A stretch of 64,000 nt of DNA from contig JBAMJR010000189.1 in the NCBI GenBank assembly GCA_038501785.1, positions 5,215,001 through 5,279,000 on the forward strand, in the 5' to 3' direction. The position numbers and the translations under genes are program-made. This DNA is from Myoxocephalus aenaeus. Taxonomy: Eukaryota; Chordata; Actinopteri; Perciformes; Cottidae. Shown in pieces: positions 1 to 10,999 of this stretch; positions within the stretch are counted from its first letter, which is position 1, and each line of letters starts with the position of its first letter. The notes under the pieces are model-generated. The model worked only from the letters and a program-made list of their open reading frames with translations. It was not told the origin of the DNA and made no database searches.

Positions 1-2
1 CG

Positions 3-3000
3 GAGCGCGCTGGTCTGACGGACCCAGCACGCCTCACCTTCGACCGCTGCGTGTTCCCTGTCCTGCCGCGGTACGACCTCCAGGCCGCCGCCCTCGTCAT
101 CGTCACCATGAAGCTGCTCTTCGGCCTGGATGACCACACTGAATGGTAACGGGGTCACGGGGCCAGGGTCAGGGTTTGTAGGGAGCGGGGTCCTCCAAAG
201 AGGACCAAGAGGGACACTGGCGCTAGGAGGGCTGTATTTAACAAATTGTATTAAAAGAGCCTTAAAATAGATAAGGACTCAAAGGGGCTCCATGAAGGAC
301 CCGGGACGCTTTAAAAGACCATCAGAGGGAAAAAACCTAAAGGCGGACAGACAGAAGAATGGGGGAGTAAAAGCAAAATAAAACACGGATGTTTCCTAAT
401 AAAGGAATTACATAGTTTAAAAACTATATAAAAATATACTCTTTAAAATAAACACCACATCTAAATCCAAATAAGTGCTTTGAAATATGGATTAGAATAA
501 ACCTCTGGTTAAAAAATAAGCGCTGCGAGTGTCAAAATTGGGATTTACACTTGGTTAGAACGAAGAAGAAGAACCAGAAGAACTAGAACCAGAAGAAGTA
601 TAACTAGAACCAGAAAGAGAACGAGAACTAGAACTAGAAGAAGAACTAGAACCAGTAGAAGAAGACAACAATAAAACGTAATTCACACAAACCAGTCGGA
701 GGAAATGACTTATAAACATGTTTGATCCCAGAGACAAAGGTTGACTGTCACTTTGTGTCTTTTAGGGATTTATCCAACGAGGCCGGTGACCGGGACGTCA
801 CAGGTGAGTTCTCCACACCTGACCGTCGTGCCGCTGGAGGGGAACACCTTCTCAACCCGTTGTCTCAGTGACGAGTGGAGACAACACTGCTCAGCTAGGC
901 GGCGAAAAGGGACGCGTTGGTAAACTGGGCCAGTCGTGAAGGAGAAGGCTGCAGCTGCCAAACCGGCGGTGATGTCATCGCTCCCTCATTGTAATATCTG
1001 CTAGTTGTTTTTATTAGTGTCTGACTCCATTGTTTAGAATCGGAGCTCTTAAACCATTTTCTAACCCGTCATGGTCCGATATTGTGTGTCTCGCTCTGAG
1101 AAGTCTCGTTCTGAAACCGTCTGAAAAGGTTCCTTCCGTCAAAACGAGCTGCTTTTAGTGGCCGTGCTTTGACAGTGAGAAGTCTCTGAGTGATGACATC
1201 ACAGCCTTCTCCTTCAAGAGGAGTCTGAGGCCCAATCCCAATCTCCACCCTTACGGACTCACGGACTTTGAGGCGCGCTCCCGCAAAGTCTGAGGGTTTA
1301 GGGCTGTCCCATTGTCACATCGTCGAGTGCTTGAGGGCTCTCTGGCAGACATTGAGCCCTTTATGAACCCTTTCCGTAAGTCAGCATTAGATGCTGACTT
1401 TGCCTAAGGGAATTACCCACAGTTCATAGCAATGTGACGTTAAACACGCACAGTTACCAACTGTGGGTAATTCCCTTAGGCAAAGTCGGCATCTAATGCT
1501 GATTTACGGAAAGGGTTCATAAAGGGCTCAAAATGTCTGCCAGAGAGCCCTCAAGCACTCGACGATGTGACAGTGGGACACCCTAAACCCTCAAGGACTT
1601 TGCAGGAGCGCGCCTCAAAGTCGGTGAGTCCGTAAGGGTGGAGATTGGGATTGGGCCTGAGTGATGACATTACAGCCTTCTCCTTCAATGCCGGAGCAGT
1701 GTATTAACTGTCTGCCCTCTTAGTCGTCTAGCTGATCTGAAGCCTTCAGACATGGGTCCTGACTGAAGAATCGGTTTCTATGTGACAGGAGACCTGTTCA
1801 GCCTGAGGAGGTGGTTCAGAGTGGTGCAGGCCGCCCTGACCGGTGCCCAGCAGAGGAGAGCCCACGATGTCGCCAGGTGAGTCCTAGACCACGGTCCCAG
1901 GTGTGACTCTGTGTATAACTTAAACTTAAACTATACCTAAAAACTTAAACTTAAAAATGTTTTTTACTTTAACTTTTTTTTTTTTTATGTTTAAGAACTT
2001 TAAAAAAGGAAAACAATTAAAAAAAACGTAAACTATAAAAACGTTACTGTATAAATTATTATAATAATTTTTTGGGGGTTTTATATCAAATAATTAAAAT
2101 AAGTTTAAAATCGCTGGTTTGAAACTTTAACGTGTAAATCTGAATATCTTCAGCTCTACGTGAGAATATTTTTATTTATTTATGCATAGTGAGTTTGACA
2201 TTTCTGGTTTATCATCACCGCTAATGTCTATAAAGTGTGTGTGTATATGTCTCTCTCAGGAAGCAGTGGGCGGGGAACAAACCGCTTCACACCAACAGCA
2301 AGAAGAAAAGTGTCGTGCTGAAAAGAAAAAGTAAGAATCTGAGATTGTAGAATATGAAATTCTAGAATTCTATTATGAATATAAAGCTTTGTTTACGTTT
2401 TTATCTATTTATTCTATTATGTCTGTCTCTGTCTCCCTCTCCCTCTCTCTCGCTCCCCCCCTCTCCCCCTACAGGAATAGCAGAGCAAGTTCAGGTGTGT
2501 TTTGAGAAGTTGTCCTCTCGTCCGGCGGGCATCGAGCGCTCGGCCCCGTCCAGCTTCAGGTTCCGTTGGGGGAACGAGGCCTCAGGGGACGGACCTGGTC
2601 TGCACCACCAGAAGCTGGACGGGGTTCTGACCCTGAGGGACGGAGTCCAGACTCCCTGCAACGCCTCCTACTGGCACCCAGCTGTCACCGCCTCCGAGTA
2701 CGGCCTCCGCCTCCTCTTCCTCACAGGATGTGTCCCTCCTCTTCCTCTCCTCTTCCTCACAGGATGTGTTCCTCCTCTACCTCTCTGACCCTCCTCCTCT
2801 TCCTCACAGGATGTGCTCCAGGTCTTACCAGCAGATTGAGGGTTCGCTGCCCCGGAGCTTCGTCTGGCTGCTGCAGCTCTTCTGCTTCCTGTTGGACGTG
2901 AAGCCGGCGGACCTGATGGAGGAGGTGCTGCGGGTGGAGGGGAGGCTGATCCACCAGACCGGGAGGGGGACCAGGACCGGCACCAGGACCGGCACCAGGA

Positions 3001-3077
3001 CCGGCACCAGGACCGGCACCAGGACCAGGACCAGGACCAGAGCTGGGAGAGGATGGACTGCTGGAGAGACTAGATGA
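3..3077 (+). CDS. taf1b: TAF1B, TBP-associated RNA polymerase I factor subunit B (3' part)
   Basis: TAF1B is a subunit of SL1/TIF-IB, the nucleolar factor that recruits RNA polymerase I to rRNA gene promoters; it is related to TFIIB. I read six coding exons: 3-145, 766-803, 1789-1876, 2260-2330, 2475-2697 and 2810-3077 (stop 3075-3077). All introns are GT-AG and all junctions keep frame. The exon at 3-145 encodes YDLQAAALVIVTMKLLFGLD, matching the conserved TAF1B segment before the linker; the last exon encodes a hydrophobic SFVWLLQLFCFLL helix seen near the family C-terminus. The gene enters the window from the left, so the zinc ribbon and cyclin folds are outside. The tail carries a Gly-Thr-Arg-Thr repeat from an ACCAGGACCGGC microsatellite (about 2966-3040), in place of the Lys/Arg-rich tail I recall for the human protein. 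The donor at 2698 (gtacgg) is weak and is the least certain junction. Confidence 0.88.
1230..1656. mobile_element. 427-bp foldback MITE in a taf1b intron
   Basis: The two halves are near-perfect reverse complements: GCCCAATCCCAATCTCCACC at the left end is mirrored at 1637-1656, and AATTACCCACAGTT at the centre is mirrored at about 1465. It has no coding capacity. The left flank (about 1186-1216) and right flank (1657-1687) share a 30-bp sequence (CTGAGTGATGACAT, then ACAGCCTTCTCCTTCAA), far longer than a usual target-site duplication. Confidence 0.8.
2966..3040 (+). repeat. Coding minisatellite ACCAGGACCGGC
   Basis: About five 12-bp units plus shortened ones give (GTRT)n in the taf1b C-terminus. 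The unit is a multiple of three, so length changes would not shift frame. Confidence 0.85.
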
Positions 3078-3321
3078 AACAGAGACTTCAACAGTTTACC
3101 GCCATGTTTCCGGGGGTGCATTCAAGGACACTCTGAAATCACAGTTCATTTGTGTTAAAATGTTCATTCATCTATTTATTTTTTTACATTTTTCCTCTTC
3201 CTGTAAAACATAAAACATTTATAATATTCTTTCACACATGCATTCTGTCCTGTGCTCTGATTGGCTGTCGCTTCACATCAGCTTTATCCTCAAAGGTAAA
3301 CAATGTGTTGTTTACTTTATC

Positions 3322-3327
3322 AATAAA
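3322..3327 (+). terminator. taf1b polyadenylation signal
   Basis: AATAAA lies 245 nt after the taf1b stop codon, in a short 3' UTR with no competing AATAAA before it. Confidence 0.6.
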
Positions 3328-3330
3328 ATG

Positions 3331-3970
3331 AGACTGAACCTGATTATCAAAAATAAAAATAAATTAAACCAATAACTATTTTCTCTGTCTCTCTCTCCCC
3401 CCTCTCTGTCTCTCCCTCTCTCTCCTCTGTCTCTCATAGCTCTCTTGCCCTCCCTCCCCCTCTCTCGCGCTCTCTCTGTTTGTTTTTCCTGAGACACAAA
3501 GAGCCTCTAGAGCTGCAGCACCAGCAGGGGGCGACACACACAACGCTGCAGTGGTACTACAGTACTACAGGTACAAATACACCGACAAGTACCACACATT
3601 AGGGCTGGCCGGGCCTGATGTACTCGGTACACTTTTGAGGTACTTGTACTACATTTATCTCACAGCATTAAGTACTTTACAAATACAAATATTTACACAA
3701 GGGAATAGTTTATTAAATATGATTAGTTATAAATTAAACTCCACAACAATTTATCAATTAGTACATGGATCAATAAGTACTTAATCAGCAGATGAATCCT
3801 TTGCTCTAATATTCATCTGTTAATATTTCAAAATGAGCTCCACAAACTACAACAATGTCCTGCTTTTACATTAAAGAGTAATAATACTCTGAAGACAGAA
3901 TATGTATTAGTACAACCAGTTTCAATACTTACTAGTATTGATAATTGTACTGTAAAAGTATTTTAACTGT
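3331..3970. other. Intergenic, no gene seen
   Basis: Contains a CT-rich tract (3380-3480) and AT-rich unique-looking sequence. No exon, RNA gene or recognisable transposon was found. Confidence 0.5.
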
Positions 3971-4178
3971 GTGGTATCAGTACTTATACTATATCATAGT
4001 ACACTGTGGTATCAGTACTTAAACTATAACATAGTAATACTGTGGTATCAGTACTTATACTATAACAGTATACTGTGGTATCAGTACTTGTACTATAACA
4101 TAGTATACTGTGGTATCAGTACTTATACTACAACATAGTATTACTGTGGTATCAATACTTATACTATAACTTGTGGTA
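3971..4178. repeat. About 35-bp tandem repeat, six units
   Basis: Units begin GTGGTATCAGTACTTATACT and differ by a few substitutions and 1-2 bp indels. Non-coding. Confidence 0.85.
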
Positions 4179-4336
4179 CTAGTATGTGTTTAAAGTCACA
4201 CGAGGTGAAACGTGAACAGGCCGTCAGCAGTCAGCTGAGGACGCGGTGACATAAATAACTGTCTGGAGACCGGAAGCAACGAGCCGACCGTGAACGCACC
4301 GCGAGCGGAGGTGACGGGAGGTAACGCTGCTCCCTG

Positions 4337-4352
4337 GTATCACCATGGCAAC
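4337..4352. promoter_or_regulatory. RFX X-box-like motif in a GC-rich patch
   Basis: GTATCACCATGGCAAC fits the inverted-repeat X-box consensus bound by RFX factors, which drive ciliary and MHC class II genes. It sits in a CpG-containing patch (4200-4390) inside otherwise AT-rich intergenic DNA. No transcript can be assigned to it. Confidence 0.4.
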
Positions 4353-4635
4353 AGCCGCAGCATGTCCTCACGCGACGTCTCGTGAAGCGTCTTTTATTAT
4401 TTTGTATTTTATTTTAATATGTTTATATTAATATGTTCATCTTTTATTATATAAATAGTAATATGTTCTTATTTTAATATATTTTTTATTTTATAATAGA
4501 AATAATATGTTCTTATTTTAATATGTTTATTTTATTACTTTTGTTCCCGTTATGTTTTATTTTATTTATTTTTTTGTATTCTGATCTTTTATTGCAGTAA
4601 AGTACTAATACTCCACTACAAGTAATAGTCCTATA

Positions 4636-4807
4636 TGTACCTCTAAAAAGTACAAAATATACCTCTGAGATGTTGCACAGTATAAAGTACAACATGTATC
4701 TCTGAGAGGTAGTATAGTAAAAGTACAATATGTACCTCTGAGATGTAGTACAGTAAAAAGTACAACATATACCTCTGAGATGTAGTACAGTATAAAGTAC
4801 AATATGT
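4636..4807. repeat. About 38-bp tandem repeat, four to five units
   Basis: Units contain ACCTCTGAGATGTAGTACAG followed by a TAAAGTACAA-type spacer. Confidence 0.8.
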
Positions 4808-5220
4808 AGTACTTGGCAGACGGCTAATTGAAAACAAGGAATAAATGCTGTGGTACATCAGAAAGTCAGTACAAAAGGTAGTTTCCTGTTTATGGTCCAA
4901 CACTTCAAGGTATTCAAGTAATACGTGAAGTTTATATCCCGTTGAATATTACATATAAATATAGTGGAGGAAAGAAACGTACACTATAACAGTTATATTA
5001 TTACCTTCCAGCTATGGATACACACGTAGTAGCAGAGTGAGTACTCTGTTTAGAGTACAAGTACCACAGTTTTCTGCAATGTCTGCTTTCATCTCGACTG
5101 AAAGAAGAAAGAAGGAAAAAAGGAGAAACTTGGAGATCTCGTAGCTCCGCCTCTTCCTGACCTCTCGTAGCCCCGCCTCCTCCTGAACTCTCGTAGCTCC
5201 GCCTCCTCCTGACCCACATT

Positions 5221-5425
5221 CTAGTGAAATAAACTCTAGAACTAAATTCTAGAAGTAAACTATAGACCTAAAATCTGGAGAGAAAAAAACTCTAGACCTA
5301 AACTCTAGGACTAAACTCTAGACCTAAACTCTGGGACTAAACTATAGAACTAAACTCTCAAACTAAACTATAGGACTAAACTACATAATTAAACTATAGG
5401 ATTAAACTATAGAACTAAACTCTGG
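5221..5425. repeat. Short tandem repeat based on AACTCTAGACCTA
   Basis: Roughly 14-18 bp degenerate units (AAACTCTAGACCTA, AAACTATAGGACTA). No coding potential. Confidence 0.8.
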
Positions 5426-6099
5426 GAGATATTTTCAAGTAATTCTTGTTTTATTTCCCTCCAGGTCTGAAATGAGCTTCTCTTTGTGTTCTCAGCCAAA
5501 AGAGAAAGAGAAGTTCAGATCTTCAGTTTGTGATCAGGCAGCAACACAAACGTCTCCATGAGCAAAGACGACGTTTATTAACTTTTGTACCTTGTTGATG
5601 CGTCAATATGGAGTTTTATAATGCTACGAGACTTATTATTATTATTAATAATATTGTAATGTGTAATACTGCATGTGTTGATTCTTCAGACCAGTTGATG
5701 GGAATGCGCCTCATTCTCAGACCTGATAAAGAAAAGGACCATGGGTTTCCCCCACAATGCATTGCAACGTCTAACTGTATTCAGCATCACCTGCTGAGTG
5801 GTCACGTACTGGACACATGACCTCTGTGTGTTTATCGGCTTCCTTCACAACCTCTGAACTTGAAAAATTAAAATGAACTGGCGTCACCCGGCTTCTTGTC
5901 CCAGTCTTCCTCTCTCTCTCTCTTTTTGACCGGCAACATGTTGAGCTCTGAGCGATGAAGATGTTGGAGGACTCCTCTTCATCAAACACTTGAGACATGA
6001 ATCACAAAGAATGAAACCAGCTCTTTGTTTGCCTTCTCAGACAGGATGACTTGTCTCCTCTTCCTCCTCCTCTTCCTCCTCTCCCCTCACATCAACAGA
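5426..6099. other. Intergenic, no gene seen
   Basis: Mixed sequence without convincing splice-linked reading frames. Confidence 0.4.
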
Positions 6100-6174
6100 A
6101 CAAGTCCACGAGACTTAAAGACGTCGTCATTCTCGTGTCTCTGAACTTGTAGAGGAGACACAAAGAGCTGCTGT

Positions 6175-6216
<42 letters not shown>

Positions 6217-6694
6217 TTCTTCTTCTTCTTCTTCTTCTTCTTCTTCTTCCTCCTCCTCCTCACATGATGGTGACGGCCCCCTGCCGCAACTTAAAGGGTT
6301 AACATGCAGCCACAACAAAGGAGACGGTGCTCCAAAGTATGTGAGGGAATGGGGGAGGAAGAGGAAGGGGCTGCCTTCTAGCCCCGCCCTCTTTACTGGA
6401 GAGGCTGTTTACAACTCGACGCAGAGGAGTGGTTCATCGGCCTGGTGGGGGCTACAGGAGGAAGACGATGAGGAAGAGTGTCTCCTGTTCTCTTTGTCTA
6501 TTTTACATCCTCCTTACTGTCTGTATTCAACTTCCACATGTCTGAGGAAGAGGAGGAGGAAGAGGAAAAAGGAGGAGGAGGAAGAGGGGGAAGAGGGGGA
6601 AGAGGAAAAAGGAGGACAAGTCCACGAGACGTAAAGACGTCCTCATTCTCGTGTCTCTGAACTTGTTTGTAGAGGAGACACAAAGAGCTGCTGT

Positions 6695-6727
<33 letters not shown>

Positions 6728-6836
6728 CTGCTCCTCCTCCTCTTCCACTTCCTCTTCCTCCTCCTCCTCCTGCTCCTCTTCCTTTTCCTCTTCCTCCTCC
6801 TGCTCCTCCTCCTCCTCTCCTGTGTTTACATTTAAT
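6100..6836. repeat. Local duplication plus CTT/CCT microsatellites
   Basis: A block starting ACAAGTCCACGAGAC at about 6100-6190 recurs at about 6617-6712 with few differences, each copy running into a CTT/CCT-rich tract (6181-6262 and 6698-6820). The poly-Glu and poly-Ser frames across these tracts are compositional and are not called as genes. Confidence 0.8.
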
Positions 6837-6839
6837 AAG

Positions 6840-7545
6840 CAGAATGTCTAAACACGAGGAGGATAACGAAATTAAATACATATCATGATTATGATTATTA
6901 TATATGTTCATCATGATTTCCCAGAAACCCAGTTGACATATTTAAATAAATGTAATATATTTATGTGAGATATTTCATTCAATATTATAGAAGATAAAGA
7001 ACACCATAAATGATTCACATTTAAGAGGCTGGAACTACTTTTAAATTATTAAAAAATAATCTCAAACAACTCGTTGATTAATGTACTGAATTAATTAATT
7101 AATTATTTTATTAATTAACTGACGCATCTATTTTTTATCAATAAGTTAAATTTCAACCGTATAAACATCAAGTTGATGAACATTTATTCATATTAAAACT
7201 TTATTTTTATTATTCAGTTAAACAAAATCATAAAAACACAAACAAAATGGTGTTCATGACAATTTTATGACAACATATATTATATTCTAATAGGATGAAG
7301 TCTGTTTTAAGTTTGTAATTTTTGTCATAAAAAACTACGAATCAAGTTGATAATATTATTGATTATTATATACTTTTATTTTGTTTTAATATGATACAGA
7401 CACAGTTTAAAGTTCCAGACTTATAGATACATGTGTTAATTAATACATAATAATATGTTAGTGTGTATTTAATATGTATTTATTTAATCCATATTGTTAT
7501 ATTTCTGTACTTTTATTTTGTATGCATTTGCCCACTGCCAAGCGC
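6840..7545. other. AT-rich intergenic DNA
   Basis: No genes, RNAs or recognisable transposons. Confidence 0.5.
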
Positions 7546-7548
7546 CTC

Positions 7549-7596
<48 letters not shown>

Positions 7597-7599
7597 CGC

Positions 7600-8011
7600 G
7601 TCCTCGCGGCTGGGTGGTGTCGCGCGCCTCGCGCGCCTCGCCCGCCCAACCTTTCCCCCAGTTCGGGAGCGCGGGTTCACCGGGTTTACTCTGACACCGC
7701 TGACTCCCTGGCCACGCCCCCCGACAGCCACGCACCCCGCGTCGGGCCAATCGCGTCACCGGCCGCGTCCCGGTCACGCCCCACCTCGCCTCTGATTGGC
7801 CGCGGACCGCTACACCTTTGCCTCTGATTGGCTGCGTGTTACCACCCGCCAGACTGCTCTGAATTTTGTTTCTGTTTTATTTTTTCTGTGTTCTATATAA
7901 ATATATGTTTTAGTGGTTCCACTCAGATGAAGCACGAGCTCTTTGTTGCGCGCGCTCGTGTCTGCTTTACTTCCTGCTTTCCCCCCTCCTCCTCCTCCTC
8001 GCTTCTGCCAG
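7600..8011 (+). promoter_or_regulatory. klf11: Probable klf11 promoter and non-coding exon 1
   Basis: A (CT)n tract (7551-7594) is followed by CpG-rich DNA with three CCAAT/ATTGG boxes (about 7748, 7795, 7825), then a TATA-like TATATAAATA at 7894-7903. A transcript starting near 7925 would end at 8011 before a strong donor (GTGAGT, 8012). It joins in sense to the acceptor at 15851-15853 of the first klf11 coding exon. An upstream ORF would start at ATG 7927, cross the splice junction and stop at TGA 15856-15858, 15 nt before the klf11 start. The assignment to klf11 is inferred from position and splice compatibility only. Confidence 0.5.
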
Positions 8012-8174
8012 GTGAGTCTTTATTCTTTTTATTATTAACAAAGTTGTCGCACGTTAAACATCGAGCCGTCACGTGCACGATGTGCACACGCGCGCTGGTC
8101 TCAGGTCAGCCCGTGCACGCTCGGTTGTTCGGTTCACCGTGAAGGAGCTGAGCTGGTTTATGTGAGGTCATGTC

Positions 8175-8328
8175 TGTCTGTGTGTGTGTGTGTGTGTGTG
8201 TGTGCGTGCGTGCGTGCGTGTGTGTGTACAACAGTTGCATCGCTGCATGATAAAGTTGGATGTTTTTATTGTTGGCGAGTAGAATTTGATTCTAGTTGTC
8301 TATGGCTTATTATATATATATGGCTTAT

Positions 8329-8391
<63 letters not shown>

Positions 8392-8423
8392 CCATAGACA
8401 ACTAGAATCAGATTCTACTCTAT

Positions 8424-8481
<58 letters not shown>

Positions 8482-8740
8482 GTATCTATTATAATATATA
8501 TATATTATAATATTATATTATATATAATAAGTATAATATCTATTATATTTTATCTATTATTTATATTATATTATATTATATATATTATATTATATACATT
8601 ATATTATTTATATTATATATATTATATTATACATTATACGTGTAACAGACATATATTATATATTATATAATATACATATATAATATATATGTATTATATA
8701 TAATATATATGTATTATATATATATAATTAAGTATAAATA
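8175..8740. repeat. GT and TA microsatellites with a hairpin
   Basis: A (TG)n tract (8178-8225) is followed by two (TA)n tracts. The first is bracketed by inverted arms GAGTAGAATTTGATTCTAG (about 8277) and CTAGAATCAGATTCTACTC (about 8402), so 8277-8420 can fold into one long hairpin. Confidence 0.8.
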
Positions 8741-8809
8741 TCTGACTACAGGATAACGTGTAATCTTTGGTCACAAATGCTATTATCAGTCAAACATACA
8801 CAAAAAATC

Positions 8810-8852
<43 letters not shown>

Positions 8853-9640
8853 TAATAAAAGAAAGCTCATATAATAATAACATGTAACTGTCACAATAAC
8901 TGAATCAATATCTATTTACAAAATATTTGATTTGTCAACTCCTTAATTTTGGTGTTCAATTAAATTACTTTGTTTTATGTCCAAAATCATTCTGTGTAAA
9001 ATCAAAGAAGAACATAACAGACATATTGATATCATCTTTATAGATCAATAACCCGTCCAGGCCGGCCATGCTGTCAGTGAATCGTTTGTAATAGTAAGAA
9101 TGTAAATAACTGATTTAGTTCATTAATAAGTGCGATTGTGAATAATCTCTAATCTCATTATGTCCTGCTGTGATGCGTTTGAGGGTTTTTAAGCGTGGGA
9201 AATTACAGCACCGCTGACGAGACGTGTGTTTGTTGCTCTCACTCTCTCTCTCTGTCTCTCTCTCTCTTCGGGGTGAGTCGGTGCATGTAAATGAGGGAGG
9301 AGGCAGGGGGCGGGGCTTGCTTGTGCAATATCTGGCACGCCTCCTCTTCCTCCTCCTTCTCCCGTCATCTGTTCTGGGTGCAGGGTGGTTCCCGTTCAGG
9401 TCCCTCTCTCTCTCTCTCTCTCTCTGTATATATGGAGGTCTCTCGCCCCTGAGCGTTATCTCTTTGTCCCCTCGGTCACCTCCCACCTACATTCATGTAT
9501 TTATTTTAACCATCACACTTTTATTTTATATTTCTGTTATTGTGGCGGGGCAGCTCAGGAGGAAGTAGCAAAACAGTGACTTCATCGGTAATTAGAAGGG
9601 CGGCGGTGCGCGCTTGAAGAAGAAGAAGAAGAAGAAGAAG
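8741..9640. other. klf11 intron 1, non-coding with microsatellites
   Basis: Holds an (ATA)n tract at 8812-8852, CT tracts near 9240 and 9400, and a GAA tract at 9616-9650. A GC-box-containing patch (9290-9380) might be regulatory. No exon is supported. Confidence 0.4.
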
Positions 9641-9654
9641 AAGAAGAAGAGTCA

Positions 9655-10720
9655 GTCAACATTTTGCATCCCTGCTGCTGTCGAGTTTACGTCATGTTGG
9701 AAAACTGAACTTCTGAGGATAAAACTGTTGCAGAGCACCGATGCTTTTCCCTCACCTGGGAGCCAAGGCGGACTCGGGTCCAGAAAGCCATTTGAGATCC
9801 CAACTCATTGCTTGTTTACATCCTGAGCTTTTAAACCTACTGGACAAAAAAGTCCATTTCCATTCGAGAAGTACCAGAAGTAATGTGGGAACTCATTTGG
9901 AGTCCCAACTCAACAACACAAGCTGTTCCAACTCCTCCCCTCTGGAAGGCGCTACAGAGCTCTGTACGCCAAAATCACCAGACACAGGAACAGCTTCTTC
10001 CCACTGGCCGTCACTCTGATGAACAGTTAAACAGACTCTTCATCTGCACTATCTGCACTTTTTTGTTGTTTTACTACCTTTTTATATTTTTTATATTTAT
10101 CTTGTATATTGTGTGTGGGAAAAAAAAGTACGAAGAGCAAGTGAAACCAGAGTCAAATTCCATGTATGTGCAAATTTACATGGCCATTAAAGCTGATTCT
10201 GATTCTGATTCTGATGTAAAGCTGCTTTTTCATGTGGTTGTGTTAGCTGGTAATCTTACTGCAGTTAAGAAGTGTATGTCAGCAGGGCGACTAAGACAAC
10301 ATTTTGCATCCCTGATGCTTCTATGAGTTTGTTGAGTCAAATTGTCTTTCTGGACATTAGAGAACATATAACTTAATAAAATACGATTCAGAGCCTCAGT
10401 GCAGGAACAGCCTCTCACCTGGGAGCCAGGCTGAGGTCCAGGAAGCCATTCTGGATCCCAACACGTATCTCGATTTGTGTTGGGAGAACAGAAGAAGACA
10501 CTTCACGTCCTGAGCTGTCAAACAAACTTCCAGAAATAATGTGAGAACTTGGCAGAGCACATTTGGAGTCCCAACTTATGTAAATGTGCTTTTTGTTTTT
10601 GTGTCAGCTGTTCTGGTAGTTTGTTGTTTAGTTAAACTTCTTTCTGGACTTGTAACAAACAGTCCGTCACCATTTGGGATCCCAACACATATTTAAAGTG
10701 GCTGTAAAAGAACCCTTTGC
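9655..10720. repeat. Interspersed repeat with a LINE 3' end inserted
   Basis: A motif CAACATTTTGCATCCCTG followed by CACCTGGGAGCCA occurs at about 9657-9780 and again at about 10298-10440. Between them (about 9930-10216) is the end of a non-LTR reverse transcriptase: one frame reads LPSGRRYRALYAKITRHRNS, then a stop and a (TTCTGA)n tail, the usual 3' end of fish LINEs. The phrase TTTGGGATCCCAAC recurs several times in the host repeat and again near 15578. Confidence 0.65.
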
Positions 10721-10723
10721 ACC

Positions 10724-10999
10724 TGTAACAAGGTCATGTTACTTCCCTGAGTCCCCCCAGCACCAATGACAAGAGCACACTTGAGGTATCGTTTGCAACT
10801 GGTTTTATTGTCACATGCACGCGCTGGCAGACTGTGCCTCTGCTGTCTCCTCTCTCCCCGCTCCATCCCTACTGAGGTTCATATAGGGACAAGACACAAA
10901 CACCTAAACAGTTTCAGTTTGAGGCCTATTAGGCCTCATCTCGGCACCTGTTCCCTGAGCCGCTCCTCCGCTCCCCCTCCGCAGCTGAGCATAACCACA
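10724..10999 (-). mobile_element. LTR of a Gypsy-type retrotransposon
   Basis: Read on the minus strand, the block starts TGTGGTTATGC and ends TTGTTACA (TG...CA ends). It contains a CCTATATGA TATA-like box and an AATAAAACC polyadenylation signal. It follows a purine tract (GGCAGGGG) directly, as a 3' LTR should. Confidence 0.65.

Noticed and set aside
5771..5998. Minus-strand frame starting MSQVFDEEESS as a possible grhl1 first exon
   Set aside because: It does not match the Grainyhead-like N-terminus, and no splice partner was found.
6127..6851. Poly-Glu, poly-Ser and Gly/Arg frames
   Set aside because: These are translations of GAA/CTT and CCT microsatellites in all frames.
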